A stretch of DNA of 64,000 nt, taken from contig NZ_NSKH01000003.1 in NCBI RefSeq assembly GCF_003144095.1, positions 1 to 64,000 of the forward strand, read 5' to 3'. Shown one piece after another: positions 48,427 through 57,152 of this stretch; the first letter of the stretch is position 1, and every line of letters starts with the position of its first letter. The position numbers and the translations under genes are program-made. This DNA comes from Streptomyces sp. ICBB 8177 (GTDB lineage: Bacteria; Actinomycetota; Actinomycetes; Streptomycetales; Streptomycetaceae). The notes below the pieces were generated by a model. It was not told where the DNA came from, ran no database searches, and saw only the letters and a program-made list of their open reading frames with translations.

Positions 48427-50634
48427 ATGAGCGCAGACAACGCGACCGACGCCGTGTCCGCCGCCGCCGTCACCCGGGGGAACGAGCGCAGGCGAGGGCT
48501 GTCCCGCATGGACCTGCGCAGGCTCGGCCGGGCCGCCCTGCTCGGGGCGACCGGCACCCGGGACCGCCTGCCCGACGCCATCGAGCACGTCGCCAAGGTG
48601 CACCGCGCCCACCACCCGCGCGCCGACCTCGACATCCTGCGCCGCGCCTACGTGCTCGCCGAGTCCTCGCACCGCGGCCAGATGCGCAAGAGCGGCGAGC
48701 CGTACATCACCCACCCGCTCGCCGTCACCCTGATCCTGGCCGAACTCGGAGCCGAGACAACGACGTTGACGGCATCTCTGCTGCACGACACGGTCGAGGA
48801 CACCGAGGTGACGCTCGATCAGGTGGGAGCGGAGTTCGGTGCCGAGGTGCGCTATCTCGTCGACGGCGTCACGAAGTTGGAGAAGGTCGACTACGGCGCG
48901 GCGGCCGAGCCGGAGACCTTCCGCAAGATGCTGGTGGCCACCGGCAACGACGTACGCGTGATGTCGATCAAACTCGCCGACCGGCTGCACAACATGCGCA
49001 CCCTCGGCGTCATGCGCCCGGAGAAACAGGCGCGCATCGCCAAGGTCACCCGCGACGTGCTGATCCCGCTCGCCGAACGCCTGGGCGTGCAGGCCCTCAA
49101 GACCGAGCTGGAGGACCTGGTCTTCGCCATCCTCCACCCCGAGGAGTACGCCCGCGCCAAGGAGTTGACGGCCGCCCACGCCGCGCTCCCCGATCCGCTG
49201 GAGCGGGTCGCCGACCAGGTGCGCGGCGTGCTGCGGGAAGCGGGCATCGCGGCCGAGGTGCTCATCCGCTCCCGGCATCTGCTGTCGGTGCACCGGGTAC
49301 GGATCAAGCGCGGGGGCGAGTTGGGCGGCAGCGACTTCGGGCGGCTGCTGGTGCTGGTCGGTGAGGACGCCGACTGCTACGCGGTGCTGGGCGAGTTGCA
49401 CACCTGCTTCACACCGGTGATCTCGGAATTCAAGGACTTCATCGCCGCGCCGAAGTTCAACCTCTACCAGTCGCTGCACACCGCGGTCGCCGACCGCGAC
49501 GGCGCGATCACCGAGGTCCTGGTCCGCACCCGGCAGATGCACCGGGTCGCCGAGGCCGGCGTCATCGCGCTGGGCAACCCCTACGCGCAGCAGCCCGCGC
49601 AGGGCGGGTCCGACGAGTCCGCGGCCTGCCAACTGTCCGGTGACCGCGTCGCGCCCGAGGGCGAGCGCGACGACCCCACCCGGCCCGGATGGCTCTCAAG
49701 GCTGCTGGAGTGGCAGCGCGACGCCTCCGACCCGGACACCTTCTGGACCGCGCTGCGCGACGAACTCGCCCAGGACCGCGAGATCACCGTCTTCTCCGCC
49801 GACGGCGGCACCATCGGCCTGCCCGCCGCAGCGACCTGCGTGGACGCCGCCTACGCGCTGCACGGCGAGGCCGCCCACTCCTGCGTCGGCGCCCGCGTCA
49901 ACGGCCGCCTGGTCTCGCTCGCCACCGCGCTGCGCGACGGCGACACCCTCCACCTGCTGATGGCGGCGGGCTCCACGCCGTCCGCCGACTGGCTCGACCA
50001 CGTGCGCACCCCCGCCGCCCGCATCGCCATCACCCGCTGGCTTACCGCCCATCCACCGCAGGGGGCGGCAGGGGCGGAGGCGCAGGACGCGGAGGCCGCC
50101 GACGCCGAGTGCGCCCAGATCGTGCCCGCGCACGCCGCCGCGGTACGCCCCGGGAACGCCGACGGGGCCGTCGAGCCGGTCGCGGTGACCGACGTACCCG
50201 GCGCGGCCGTACGCCTCGCCCGCTGTTGCACGCCGGTGCCGCCCGACGCGGTCACCGGCTTCGTCATTCGCGGCGGGGCGGTGGCGGTGCACCGCGACGA
50301 GTGCCCGGCCGTGGCCCGCATGCGCTCGGCGGGGCGCGTGCCGCAGGCGGTCAGCTGGCGCGGGGGAGCACCCGCCGCCGGGTACCGGGTCACGCTGCGT
50401 GCCGAGGCGCTGGGCCGCCCGCGGCTGCTCGCCGACCTGACCGAGGCCATCTCCGGCGAGGGCGTGGGCATCGTCTCCGCCGCCGTCGAGCCGCCGCAGG
50501 AACAGCGGGTCCGGCACACGTACACCATCGAACTTCCCGAGCCCGCGGCCCTCCCCGACCTGATGCGCGCGATGCGCCGGGTGCCCGGGGTCTACGACGT
50601 CTACCGCACCCAGCGCCAGGCCGCGACGGCCTGA
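48427..50634 (+). CDS. rshA: RelA/SpoT homologue RshA, probable (p)ppGpp hydrolase
   Basis: The 735-residue protein has a complete HD hydrolase domain (about 60-240): HRGQMRKSGEPYITHP, the catalytic HD in LLHDTVEDTE and LADRLHNMRTL. The synthetase domain (about 250-390) is partial. The usual RPKxxxSIxxK segment is replaced by RSRHLLSVHRVRI, with the loop lysine replaced, though FKDFIAAPKFNLYQSLHT and EVLVRTRQMH remain. TGS (about 450-520) and C-terminal ACT (about 655-735) domains follow. It probably degrades ppGpp; synthesis is doubtful. It corresponds to rshA of S. coelicolor by position. ATG 48427 follows GGAGG by 6 nt. Confidence 0.9.
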   Translation: MSADNATDAVSAAAVTRGNERRRGLSRMDLRRLGRAALLGATGTRDRLPDAIEHVAKVHRAHHPRADLDILRRAYVLAESSHRGQMRKSGEPYITHPLAVTLILAELGAETTTLTASLLHDTVEDTEVTLDQVGAEFGAEVRYLVDGVTKLEKVDYGAAAEPETFRKMLVATGNDVRVMSIKLADRLHNMRTLGVMRPEKQARIAKVTRDVLIPLAERLGVQALKTELEDLVFAILHPEEYARAKELTAAHAALPDPLERVADQVRGVLREAGIAAEVLIRSRHLLSVHRVRIKRGGELGGSDFGRLLVLVGEDADCYAVLGELHTCFTPVISEFKDFIAAPKFNLYQSLHTAVADRDGAITEVLVRTRQMHRVAEAGVIALGNPYAQQPAQGGSDESAACQLSGDRVAPEGERDDPTRPGWLSRLLEWQRDASDPDTFWTALRDELAQDREITVFSADGGTIGLPAAATCVDAAYALHGEAAHSCVGARVNGRLVSLATALRDGDTLHLLMAAGSTPSADWLDHVRTPAARIAITRWLTAHPPQGAAGAEAQDAEAADAECAQIVPAHAAAVRPGNADGAVEPVAVTDVPGAAVRLARCCTPVPPDAVTGFVIRGGAVAVHRDECPAVARMRSAGRVPQAVSWRGGAPAAGYRVTLRAEALGRPRLLADLTEAISGEGVGIVSAAVEPPQEQRVRHTYTIELPEPAALPDLMRAMRRVPGVYDVYRTQRQAATA

Positions 50635-50760
50635 GCCCCCGCGATCCCGCGCGGCTCACCGCCACTCGCCGGATCCCGCCTGACCCGATCGGATGCGGGC
50701 GGCCGTGCCCCAGGCGCGTCACGCCCCCGCGCCGCGCGCCCCGCTGATAGCCGTGGACGC

Positions 50761-52203
50761 ATGACCGGATCCGCCGCACGCCGGGCCGCCGCCACCGCCG
50801 CCGCGCTCCTCGCCGCCGCCGTCCTGACCGCCGCCCAGCTGCCGCAGCCCCCGCAGCCCGGGATCGGCGACCGGCTCTACCCGCGGGTCGGCGACCCCCG
50901 CTACGACGTCACCGCCTACGACCTGGCCTTCGACTACCGCGGCGCCGGCCGGCCGCTGGACGCGGTGACCCGGATCCACGCCCGCGCCAGGACCGCGCTC
51001 ACCGGCTTCCACCTGGACTTCACCCACGGCGCCGTGCGCTCGGTCGCCGTCGACGGCGCCCCCGCCCGCTTCCGGCTGTCCGGCGGGCGGCTGCTGGTCA
51101 CGCCCGCGCACCGGATCCCGCGCGGCGGCCTGCTGGACGTCACCGTCCGGCACACCAGCGACCCGAGCGGGCCCGCCGACGACGGCGGCTGGGTGCGCAC
51201 GCCGGACGGGCTGGCCCTGGCCGACCAGGCGGAGGCCGCCCGCCGGGTCTTCCCCTGCGACGACCACCCCTCCGACAAGGCCCGCTTCACCTTCCACGTC
51301 ACCGCGCCGCGCGGCTACACGGTGGTGGCGAACGGACTGCCCGTCGGACGGCCGCACGCCACCGCGGGCGGCGTCACCTGGACGTACCGCACGCAGCACC
51401 CGATGGCCACGGAACTGGCCCAGATCTCCATCGGCCGCTCCGCCGTCCTGCGCGCGAGAGGCCCCGAGGGGCTGCCGGTGCGTGACGTGGTCGGCGCGGC
51501 CGACCGCACCCGGCTGGCCGCCCGCGCCGCGCTGGTACCCGGCCAGATCGCCTGGATGGAGCGGCAGGTCGGCCGCTACCCGTTCGAGACGTACGGGATC
51601 CTCAGCGTCGACACCCCCACCGGTTTCGAGCTGGAGACCCAGACCCTCTCGCTCTTCGAACGCCGCGTCCTGCTCGCCCCGGCGTCCTACGCGGCCCCGC
51701 TGATGGTGCACGAGTTGTCGCACCAGTGGTTCGGCGACAGCGTCACCCCCGCCGACTGGTCCGACCTGTGGCTCAACGAGGGACACGCCACCTGGTACGA
51801 GTGGCGCTACCGGGCCGAGGTCGAACACGGCCCCTCCCTGGAGCAGCAGGCCCGTACCGCCTACCGCCGCGACGCCGCCAACCGCGCCGACGACGGGCCG
51901 CCCGCCAGGCCCAAGCTCCCCGGCCCCGGCCAGCTGGGCATCTTCCGCGACAACGTCTACGACGGCGGCGGCCTGGCGCTGTACGCGCTGCACCAGGAGA
52001 TCGGCGACCGCGCGTTCCGCGCCATGGAGCGCGCCTGGGTCGCCCGCTACCGCGACGCCAACGCCACCACGGCCGACCTCATCGCGCTCGCCTCCCGGGT
52101 CAGCGGCCGTGACCTGCGCGGATTCCTCACCGCGTGGCTCTACGGCGACCGCACCCCGCCGATGCCCGGGCATCCGGACTGGCGCACCGACCCCGCCCGG
52201 TAG
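50761..52203 (+). CDS. secreted M1-family zinc metallopeptidase
   Basis: The 480-residue protein has a signal peptide (about 1-25, Ala-rich core) and an M1 N-terminal beta domain (about 40-230). The catalytic domain carries the zinc site HELSHQWFG (first His near 317), with the third ligand in NEGHA 18 residues on. The GAMEN-like motif is replaced by TPTGFELETQ, as in the short secreted bacterial M1 enzymes. It lacks the long C-terminal helical domain of aminopeptidase N. The gene stands alone; TAGCCG lies 7 nt before ATG, so it may be leaderless. Confidence 0.9.
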   Translation: MTGSAARRAAATAAALLAAAVLTAAQLPQPPQPGIGDRLYPRVGDPRYDVTAYDLAFDYRGAGRPLDAVTRIHARARTALTGFHLDFTHGAVRSVAVDGAPARFRLSGGRLLVTPAHRIPRGGLLDVTVRHTSDPSGPADDGGWVRTPDGLALADQAEAARRVFPCDDHPSDKARFTFHVTAPRGYTVVANGLPVGRPHATAGGVTWTYRTQHPMATELAQISIGRSAVLRARGPEGLPVRDVVGAADRTRLAARAALVPGQIAWMERQVGRYPFETYGILSVDTPTGFELETQTLSLFERRVLLAPASYAAPLMVHELSHQWFGDSVTPADWSDLWLNEGHATWYEWRYRAEVEHGPSLEQQARTAYRRDAANRADDGPPARPKLPGPGQLGIFRDNVYDGGGLALYALHQEIGDRAFRAMERAWVARYRDANATTADLIALASRVSGRDLRGFLTAWLYGDRTPPMPGHPDWRTDPAR

Positions 52204-52374
52204 CAAACCCGGGTGACGGGCAAGCCGCGCCGTGCGACCATCGTGCGGGCGACGACGCGGGGCGGGCGCGGGAATCCACCGGGCCCGCCGTACGTTGTTT
52301 CCCTCGACGGGGCTTGCCGGCACACGCCGCCCGGTCCCGTCCCGTTCCGCAGTTCCCGCTGACCGAAGGATCCA

Positions 52375-53883
52375 ATGACCCACTCCACCCCCTCCTCCTC
52401 CTCCTCCGCATCCGCCGAGCGCCGGCGTCTTCAGGCGAACGCCCGGGCGAACGCCCTCATGGAGGAGGACGTCGCGTGGAGCCTTGACATCGACGGCGAA
52501 CGCGACGGCGACCAGTTCGACCGCTCCGAGCGCGCCTCGCTGCGCCGGGTCGCCGGGCTCTCCACCGAGCTGGAAGACGTCACCGAGGTCGAGTACCGGC
52601 AGCTGCGCCTGGAGCGCGTCGTGCTGGTCGGCGTCTGGACGGACGGCACCGTGGAGGACGCCGAGAACTCCCTCGCGGAGCTGGCCGCGCTCGCCGAGAC
52701 CGCCGGCGCCCTCGTCCTCGACGGCGTCGTCCAGCGCCGCGACAAGCCCGACCCGGCCACCTACATCGGCTCCGGCAAGGCCAACGAGCTGCGCGACATC
52801 GTCGTGGAGACCGGCGCCGACACCGTGGTCTGCGACGGTGAGCTGAGTCCCGGCCAGCTGATCCACCTGGAGGACGTCGTCAAGGTCAAGGTGGTCGACC
52901 GCACCGCCCTGATCCTCGACATCTTCGCCCAGCACGCCAAGTCCCGGGAGGGCAAGGCGCAGGTCTCGCTGGCCCAGATGCAGTACATGCTGCCCAGGCT
53001 GCGCGGCTGGGGCCAGTCGCTGTCCCGGCAGATGGGTGGCGGTGGCTCCGGTTCGTCCGGTGGCGGCATGGCCACCCGTGGTCCCGGTGAGACCAAGATC
53101 GAGACCGACCGGCGCCGCATCCGCGAGAAGATGGCGAAGATGCGCCGGGAGATCGCGGAGATGAAGACCAGCCGCGACCTGAAGCGCAAGGAACGCAAGC
53201 GCCACCAGGTCCCGTCGGTCGCCATCGCCGGATACACCAACGCGGGCAAGTCCTCCCTGCTCAACCGGCTCACCGGCGCGGGCGTGCTGGTGGAGAACGC
53301 GCTGTTCGCCACCCTGGACCCGACCGTGCGCCGGGCGGAGACCCCCAGCGGCCGCCTCTACACCCTGGCCGACACCGTGGGCTTCGTCCGCCACCTGCCG
53401 CACCACCTCGTCGAGGCGTTCCGCTCCACGATGGAGGAGGTCGCCGACGCCGACCTGATCCTGCACGTGGTCGACGGCTCGCACCCGGCGCCGGAGGAGC
53501 AACTGGCCGCCGTCCGCGAGGTGTTCCGCGACGTGGGCGCGCTGGACGTGCCGGAGATCGTGGTGGTCAACAAGGCCGACGCGGCCGACCCGCTGGTCCT
53601 GCAACGGCTGCTGCGCCACGAGAAGCACGCGATCGCGGTCTCCGCGCGCACCGGCGAGGGCGTCGCCGACCTGCTCACCCTCATCGACGACGAACTGCCG
53701 CGCCCGGCGGTCGAGATCGAGGCGCTCGTGCCGTACACGCAGGGGGCGCTGGTCTCCCGGGTGCACGCGGCGGGCGAGGTGCTGCGCGAGGAGCACACCG
53801 CCGAGGGCACCCTGCTGACCGCGCGGGTCCACGACGACCTGGCGGCCGAGCTGGAGCCGTACGGGCTCGCCGCCCGGCGCTGA
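52375..53883 (+). CDS. hflX: GTPase HflX
   Basis: HflX is a ribosome-associated GTPase that splits stalled ribosomes under stress. The 502-residue protein has the HflX N-terminal domain with PDPATYIGSGKANEL and VVCDGELSPGQLI, a GGGG/S-rich linker (MGGGGSGSSGGGMATRGPGETKIE), a coiled coil, and the G domain. The G domain carries GYTNAGKSS (G1), DTVGFVRHLPHHLVEAF (G3), NKAD (G4) and SARTGEG (G5). ATG 52375 is preceded by GAAGGA. Confidence 0.96.
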   Translation: MTHSTPSSSSSASAERRRLQANARANALMEEDVAWSLDIDGERDGDQFDRSERASLRRVAGLSTELEDVTEVEYRQLRLERVVLVGVWTDGTVEDAENSLAELAALAETAGALVLDGVVQRRDKPDPATYIGSGKANELRDIVVETGADTVVCDGELSPGQLIHLEDVVKVKVVDRTALILDIFAQHAKSREGKAQVSLAQMQYMLPRLRGWGQSLSRQMGGGGSGSSGGGMATRGPGETKIETDRRRIREKMAKMRREIAEMKTSRDLKRKERKRHQVPSVAIAGYTNAGKSSLLNRLTGAGVLVENALFATLDPTVRRAETPSGRLYTLADTVGFVRHLPHHLVEAFRSTMEEVADADLILHVVDGSHPAPEEQLAAVREVFRDVGALDVPEIVVVNKADAADPLVLQRLLRHEKHAIAVSARTGEGVADLLTLIDDELPRPAVEIEALVPYTQGALVSRVHAAGEVLREEHTAEGTLLTARVHDDLAAELEPYGLAARR

Positions 53884-53913
53884 CCGCCCGGAGGCGACAG
53901 ACGCCTTGAACGA

Positions 53914-53950
53914 CGACGGGCCCGCACCCTCTCGGGGTGCGGGCCCGTCG
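53914..53950. terminator. bidirectional terminator, hflX and protease
   Basis: A perfect 16-bp inverted repeat (53914-53929 with 53935-53950, 5-nt loop) lies between the convergent hflX and serine protease genes and should terminate both. Confidence 0.88.
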
Positions 53951-53975
53951 CGTCGGTCCAACGGCGGCCGTACGC

Positions 53976-55157
53976 CTACCGGCCGGCGAACTTCTCGCTG
54001 ATCGCGTCGAAGACGCCCTGCGCGACCGAGCCGAGGCGCGGGCCCGCCAGCCAGGAGTTGTCCGCCGGGCCGATCGAGGTGTTCGACACCAGCGCCAGTT
54101 GCCCGTCGGGCTCCTTGGCGAACCAGCCGCCGCCCGACGAACCCCCGGTCATCGAGCAGCCGATGCGGTACTCGGTGGGCGCCGCCGGATCGAGCGACAG
54201 CCGCCCCGGCTTGTCGACGCAGTCGAACATCCGCTGCCCGTCGTAGGGCGGCGCGGCCGGGTAGCCCCAGGCACCGAGTGAGGACATGGCCGTCGCCGAG
54301 GGCGCGTCGAACCACACCGGGAGCGCCGCTCCGACCGTCTCCTGGAGCGACTTGCCGCCGCCGTTCTCCGGCTTCACGTGCAGGATCGCGAAGTCGTAAG
54401 GGGAGCCGCTGCCGCCGGTCTCCGCGCCGGTGGAGATCCACTGGCTGGAGGTCTGCGCCCAGTCCGCCCACCACACGCCGTACGGGGCCACCTCGGACTC
54501 CGGCGCGTTCTGCGTCTGGACGGCGGACAGACCGTCGTCGTTGTAGGACGGCACGAAGGCGATGTTGCGGTACCAGCCGCCCTTCGCGCCGGAGTGCACG
54601 CAATGGCCCGCCGTCCACACCAGGTCGGACTTGCCGGGGTGTGCCGGGTCCTCGACGACCGTGCCGGAGCAGACCATCGGGCCGCTGGGACTGTCGAAGA
54701 ACACCTTGCCGACCGGCGCCGCGTTGGCGTGGTACGGCGTCGGCACCGCCTGCGCCTGCTTCCTGGCCGGGGCCGGGTCCGTGACGCCCTGGTCCTGGCC
54801 GACACCGGTGGGTACCTGGTCGGGGCTGTCCTTGGCCTCACTCATGCGCGACGGCTTCCACAGGTCCTTGATGACCGGGTTGGCGAAGTCGGCCGCCTGG
54901 CGCGCCCAGTGGTCCCACTTCTTCCAGTCGCCCTGCTTCCACTTGCGCAACTCCTGCAAGCTGGTGGGCAGATCGCTCGGCAGGTGCGGGCCGGTGGTGG
55001 CGGACGTGGTGGAAGAGGGGGCCGTCGCGGCCGGACTCGGCTTGGCGTCGGCGCTGCTGCCGTCGGGCCCGCAGGCGGTGGCCGACGCGGCGACGAGCGC
55101 CGTGACGGCCACCGCCGCGAGGGCCGACCGGCGAATTCGCGCCCGGATGCGTGGCAT
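53976..55157 (-). CDS. lipoprotein trypsin-like serine protease
   Basis: The 393-residue protein has a lipoprotein signal: a basic N terminus, a hydrophobic core and the lipobox ATAC with the cysteine at about residue 29. After a Ser/Thr/Pro-rich linker and a helical pro-region (about 65-140) comes a chymotrypsin-fold domain (about 145-390). The triad residues are His in TAGHCV, Asp in YDFAILHV and Ser in MTGGSSGGGW. It is predicted to be exported and anchored at the outer face of the membrane. The target is unknown. ATG 55157 has GGGGGA upstream. Confidence 0.9.
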   Translation of the reverse strand: MPRIRARIRRSALAAVAVTALVAASATACGPDGSSADAKPSPAATAPSSTTSATTGPHLPSDLPTSLQELRKWKQGDWKKWDHWARQAADFANPVIKDLWKPSRMSEAKDSPDQVPTGVGQDQGVTDPAPARKQAQAVPTPYHANAAPVGKVFFDSPSGPMVCSGTVVEDPAHPGKSDLVWTAGHCVHSGAKGGWYRNIAFVPSYNDDGLSAVQTQNAPESEVAPYGVWWADWAQTSSQWISTGAETGGSGSPYDFAILHVKPENGGGKSLQETVGAALPVWFDAPSATAMSSLGAWGYPAAPPYDGQRMFDCVDKPGRLSLDPAAPTEYRIGCSMTGGSSGGGWFAKEPDGQLALVSNTSIGPADNSWLAGPRLGSVAQGVFDAISEKFAGR

Positions 55158-55571
55158 TGGGTCTGTCCCCCTGTGTGCGGCGCCGCACGCTGTGAGGAGG
55201 CCGCCGCTCGCTACTCGTTTGTCATGGCCCCGGCTGGGGCGCTCCCATGATGCCGGTGCGGTTGAGGACGGAGCGCGGCGGGGCTGTGGTTCCCGTGTGA
55301 GGGATCACCGGGAGGCGGACGGGCGCGTGCGGGGGCGCACACCTCGTCGGGCGCACGCGTCGCGCGCGCCGCGCACTCGCGTTCGCGCCCTGAACGAATC
55401 GGAATCCCGCCCGTTGCCGATCAATCGCCGTCGCGTTGATACCGAGGGGGAGTCCCGGTCGGCGCAGGCCCGGTCCGCGGGCCCTCCGTCGTCACAGTCG
55501 TCAGCGTCGTCGAAGTCGTCAGCGTCGTCAGGGTCGCCGAGTACGCCGACCCACCCGGGAGGTAACGCCTC
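55158..55571. other. divergent intergenic region, protease and siderophore-type cluster
   Basis: This 414-bp region has no supported gene. It includes a GTCGTC-rich stretch (about 55490-55545) with imperfect direct repeats of GTCGTCAGCGTC. I looked for a DmdR/IdeR-type iron box in front of the aminotransferase and did not find one. Confidence 0.5.
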
Positions 55572-57152
55572 GTGGCCGGACCGCCGTCCATCGCCCCGTC
55601 ACCGCCGCACGGCGGACCGTCCGCTCACGGGGACGACACCGGCGGCGCCCCGCCCACGCGTCCGGGCGGGACCGGCGAAGCTCCGTCCGCCTCGTCCGCG
55701 TCCTCCGGCCCGGGTGCCGCGTCCGCCCCGGACGTCGAGGCCATGGGCGACGCGCGGGGCCCCGGGGACGAGGCGGCGGGCGAGGGCATCCTGCGCAGGC
55801 AGGCGGCCCGCGAGTCCGCCGCCCGCACCTACGCGCGCTCGCTGCCCATCGTCCCGGTCCGCGCCCGGGGGATGACCGTCGAGGGCGCCGACGGCCGCCG
55901 CTACCTCGACTGCCTGTCCGGCGCCGGATCGCTGGCCCTCGGCCACAACCACCCGGTCGCGCTGGAGGCGATCCGGTCGGTCCTCGACTCCGGCGCCCCG
56001 CTGCACGCGCTCGACCTCGCTACCCCGGTCAAGGACGCCTTCACCACCGCCCTGTTCGAGACCCTGCCGCCCGCGCTGGCCGATCGCGCGAAGGTGCAGT
56101 TCTGCGGCCCGGCCGGCACCGACGCGGTCGAGGCCGCGCTGACGCTGACCCGCACCGCGACCGGCCGGCACGGCCTGCTCGCCTTCTGCGGCGCGTACCA
56201 CGGCATGACCGGCGGCGCGCATGCCGCGAGCGGCGGCACCGCGGCCCGCCCGCCCGCCGCCGCGACCGGCGTGACGCGGCTGCCGTATCCGTACGACTAC
56301 CGCTGCCCGTTCGGCGTCGGGGGGCGGCAGGCCGCCGAGTTGTCCGCCCGGCTCACCGCCAACCTGCTGGACGACCCCGCCGGCGGCGTCGAACCCCCAG
56401 CCGCGATGCTGGTCGAACCGGTGCAGGGGGAGGGCGGGGTGGTGCCCGCGCCGGACGAGTGGCTGCGCCGGATGCGGGAGATCACCGCCGCGCGCGGCAT
56501 CCCGCTCGTCGCCGACGAGGTGCAGACCGGCGTCGGTCGCACCGGCGCCTTCTGGGGCACCGACCACAGCGGCGTCGTGCCCGACGTGATGGTGATGTCC
56601 AAGGCGATCGGCGGTAGCCTGCCGCTCGCCGTCATCGTCTACCGCGACGACCTCGACGTCTGGGAGCCGGGCGCCCACGCGGGCACCTTCCGCGGCAACC
56701 AGCTGGCGATGGCGGCGGGCACGGCCACGCTGCGGTTCGTCACCGCCAACCGGCTCGCCGAGCGCGCCGGTTCGGTCGGTGCCCTCATGCTCACCCGGCT
56801 GCGCTCGCTCGCCGCACACCACCCCTGCGTCGGCGACGTCCGCGGTCGCGGTCTGATGATCGGCGTGGAACTCGTCGACGCCGAGGCGGAACGCGACGAG
56901 TACGGCGCGCTGCCGGCGGACCCGCGACTCGCCGCCACGGTGCGGGCCGAGGCGCTGCGCCGCGGCCTGATCGTCGAACTCGGCGGCAGACACGGTGCGG
57001 TCGTACGGCTGCTGCCCCCGCTCACCATCACCGACGAACAGGCCGAAGCGGTCCTGGACCGGCTGGCCGACGCCATCGACGCGGCCGAACGGGCCGTCCG
57101 GCGCGAGCGCCGCGCGGCGGACCCCACCCCCTGCGACGGAGCCCAGCGATGA
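55572..57152 (+). CDS. class III aminotransferase, diaminobutyrate-2-oxoglutarate transaminase family
   Basis: The 526-residue PLP enzyme has about 65 low-complexity residues and then a class III aminotransferase: YLDCLSGAGSLALGHNHP, the FCGPAGTDAVEAAL pyridoxal-phosphate motif, VEPVQGEGGVVPAP, VADEVQTGVGRTG and the Schiff-base lysine in VMSKAIGGSLPLAV. The family makes 2,4-diaminobutyrate or related diamine precursors of carboxylate siderophores. GTG 55572 follows GGGAGG by 9 nt. Its stop overlaps the start of the IucA/IucC gene in ATGA, so the genes are coupled. Confidence 0.92.
   Translation: MAGPPSIAPSPPHGGPSAHGDDTGGAPPTRPGGTGEAPSASSASSGPGAASAPDVEAMGDARGPGDEAAGEGILRRQAARESAARTYARSLPIVPVRARGMTVEGADGRRYLDCLSGAGSLALGHNHPVALEAIRSVLDSGAPLHALDLATPVKDAFTTALFETLPPALADRAKVQFCGPAGTDAVEAALTLTRTATGRHGLLAFCGAYHGMTGGAHAASGGTAARPPAAATGVTRLPYPYDYRCPFGVGGRQAAELSARLTANLLDDPAGGVEPPAAMLVEPVQGEGGVVPAPDEWLRRMREITAARGIPLVADEVQTGVGRTGAFWGTDHSGVVPDVMVMSKAIGGSLPLAVIVYRDDLDVWEPGAHAGTFRGNQLAMAAGTATLRFVTANRLAERAGSVGALMLTRLRSLAAHHPCVGDVRGRGLMIGVELVDAEAERDEYGALPADPRLAATVRAEALRRGLIVELGGRHGAVVRLLPPLTITDEQAEAVLDRLADAIDAAERAVRRERRAADPTPCDGAQR

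Noticed and set aside
55158-55571. Iron-regulator box in front of the siderophore-type cluster
   Set aside because: No sequence close to the TTAGGTTAGGCTAACCTAA-type consensus is present by eye.
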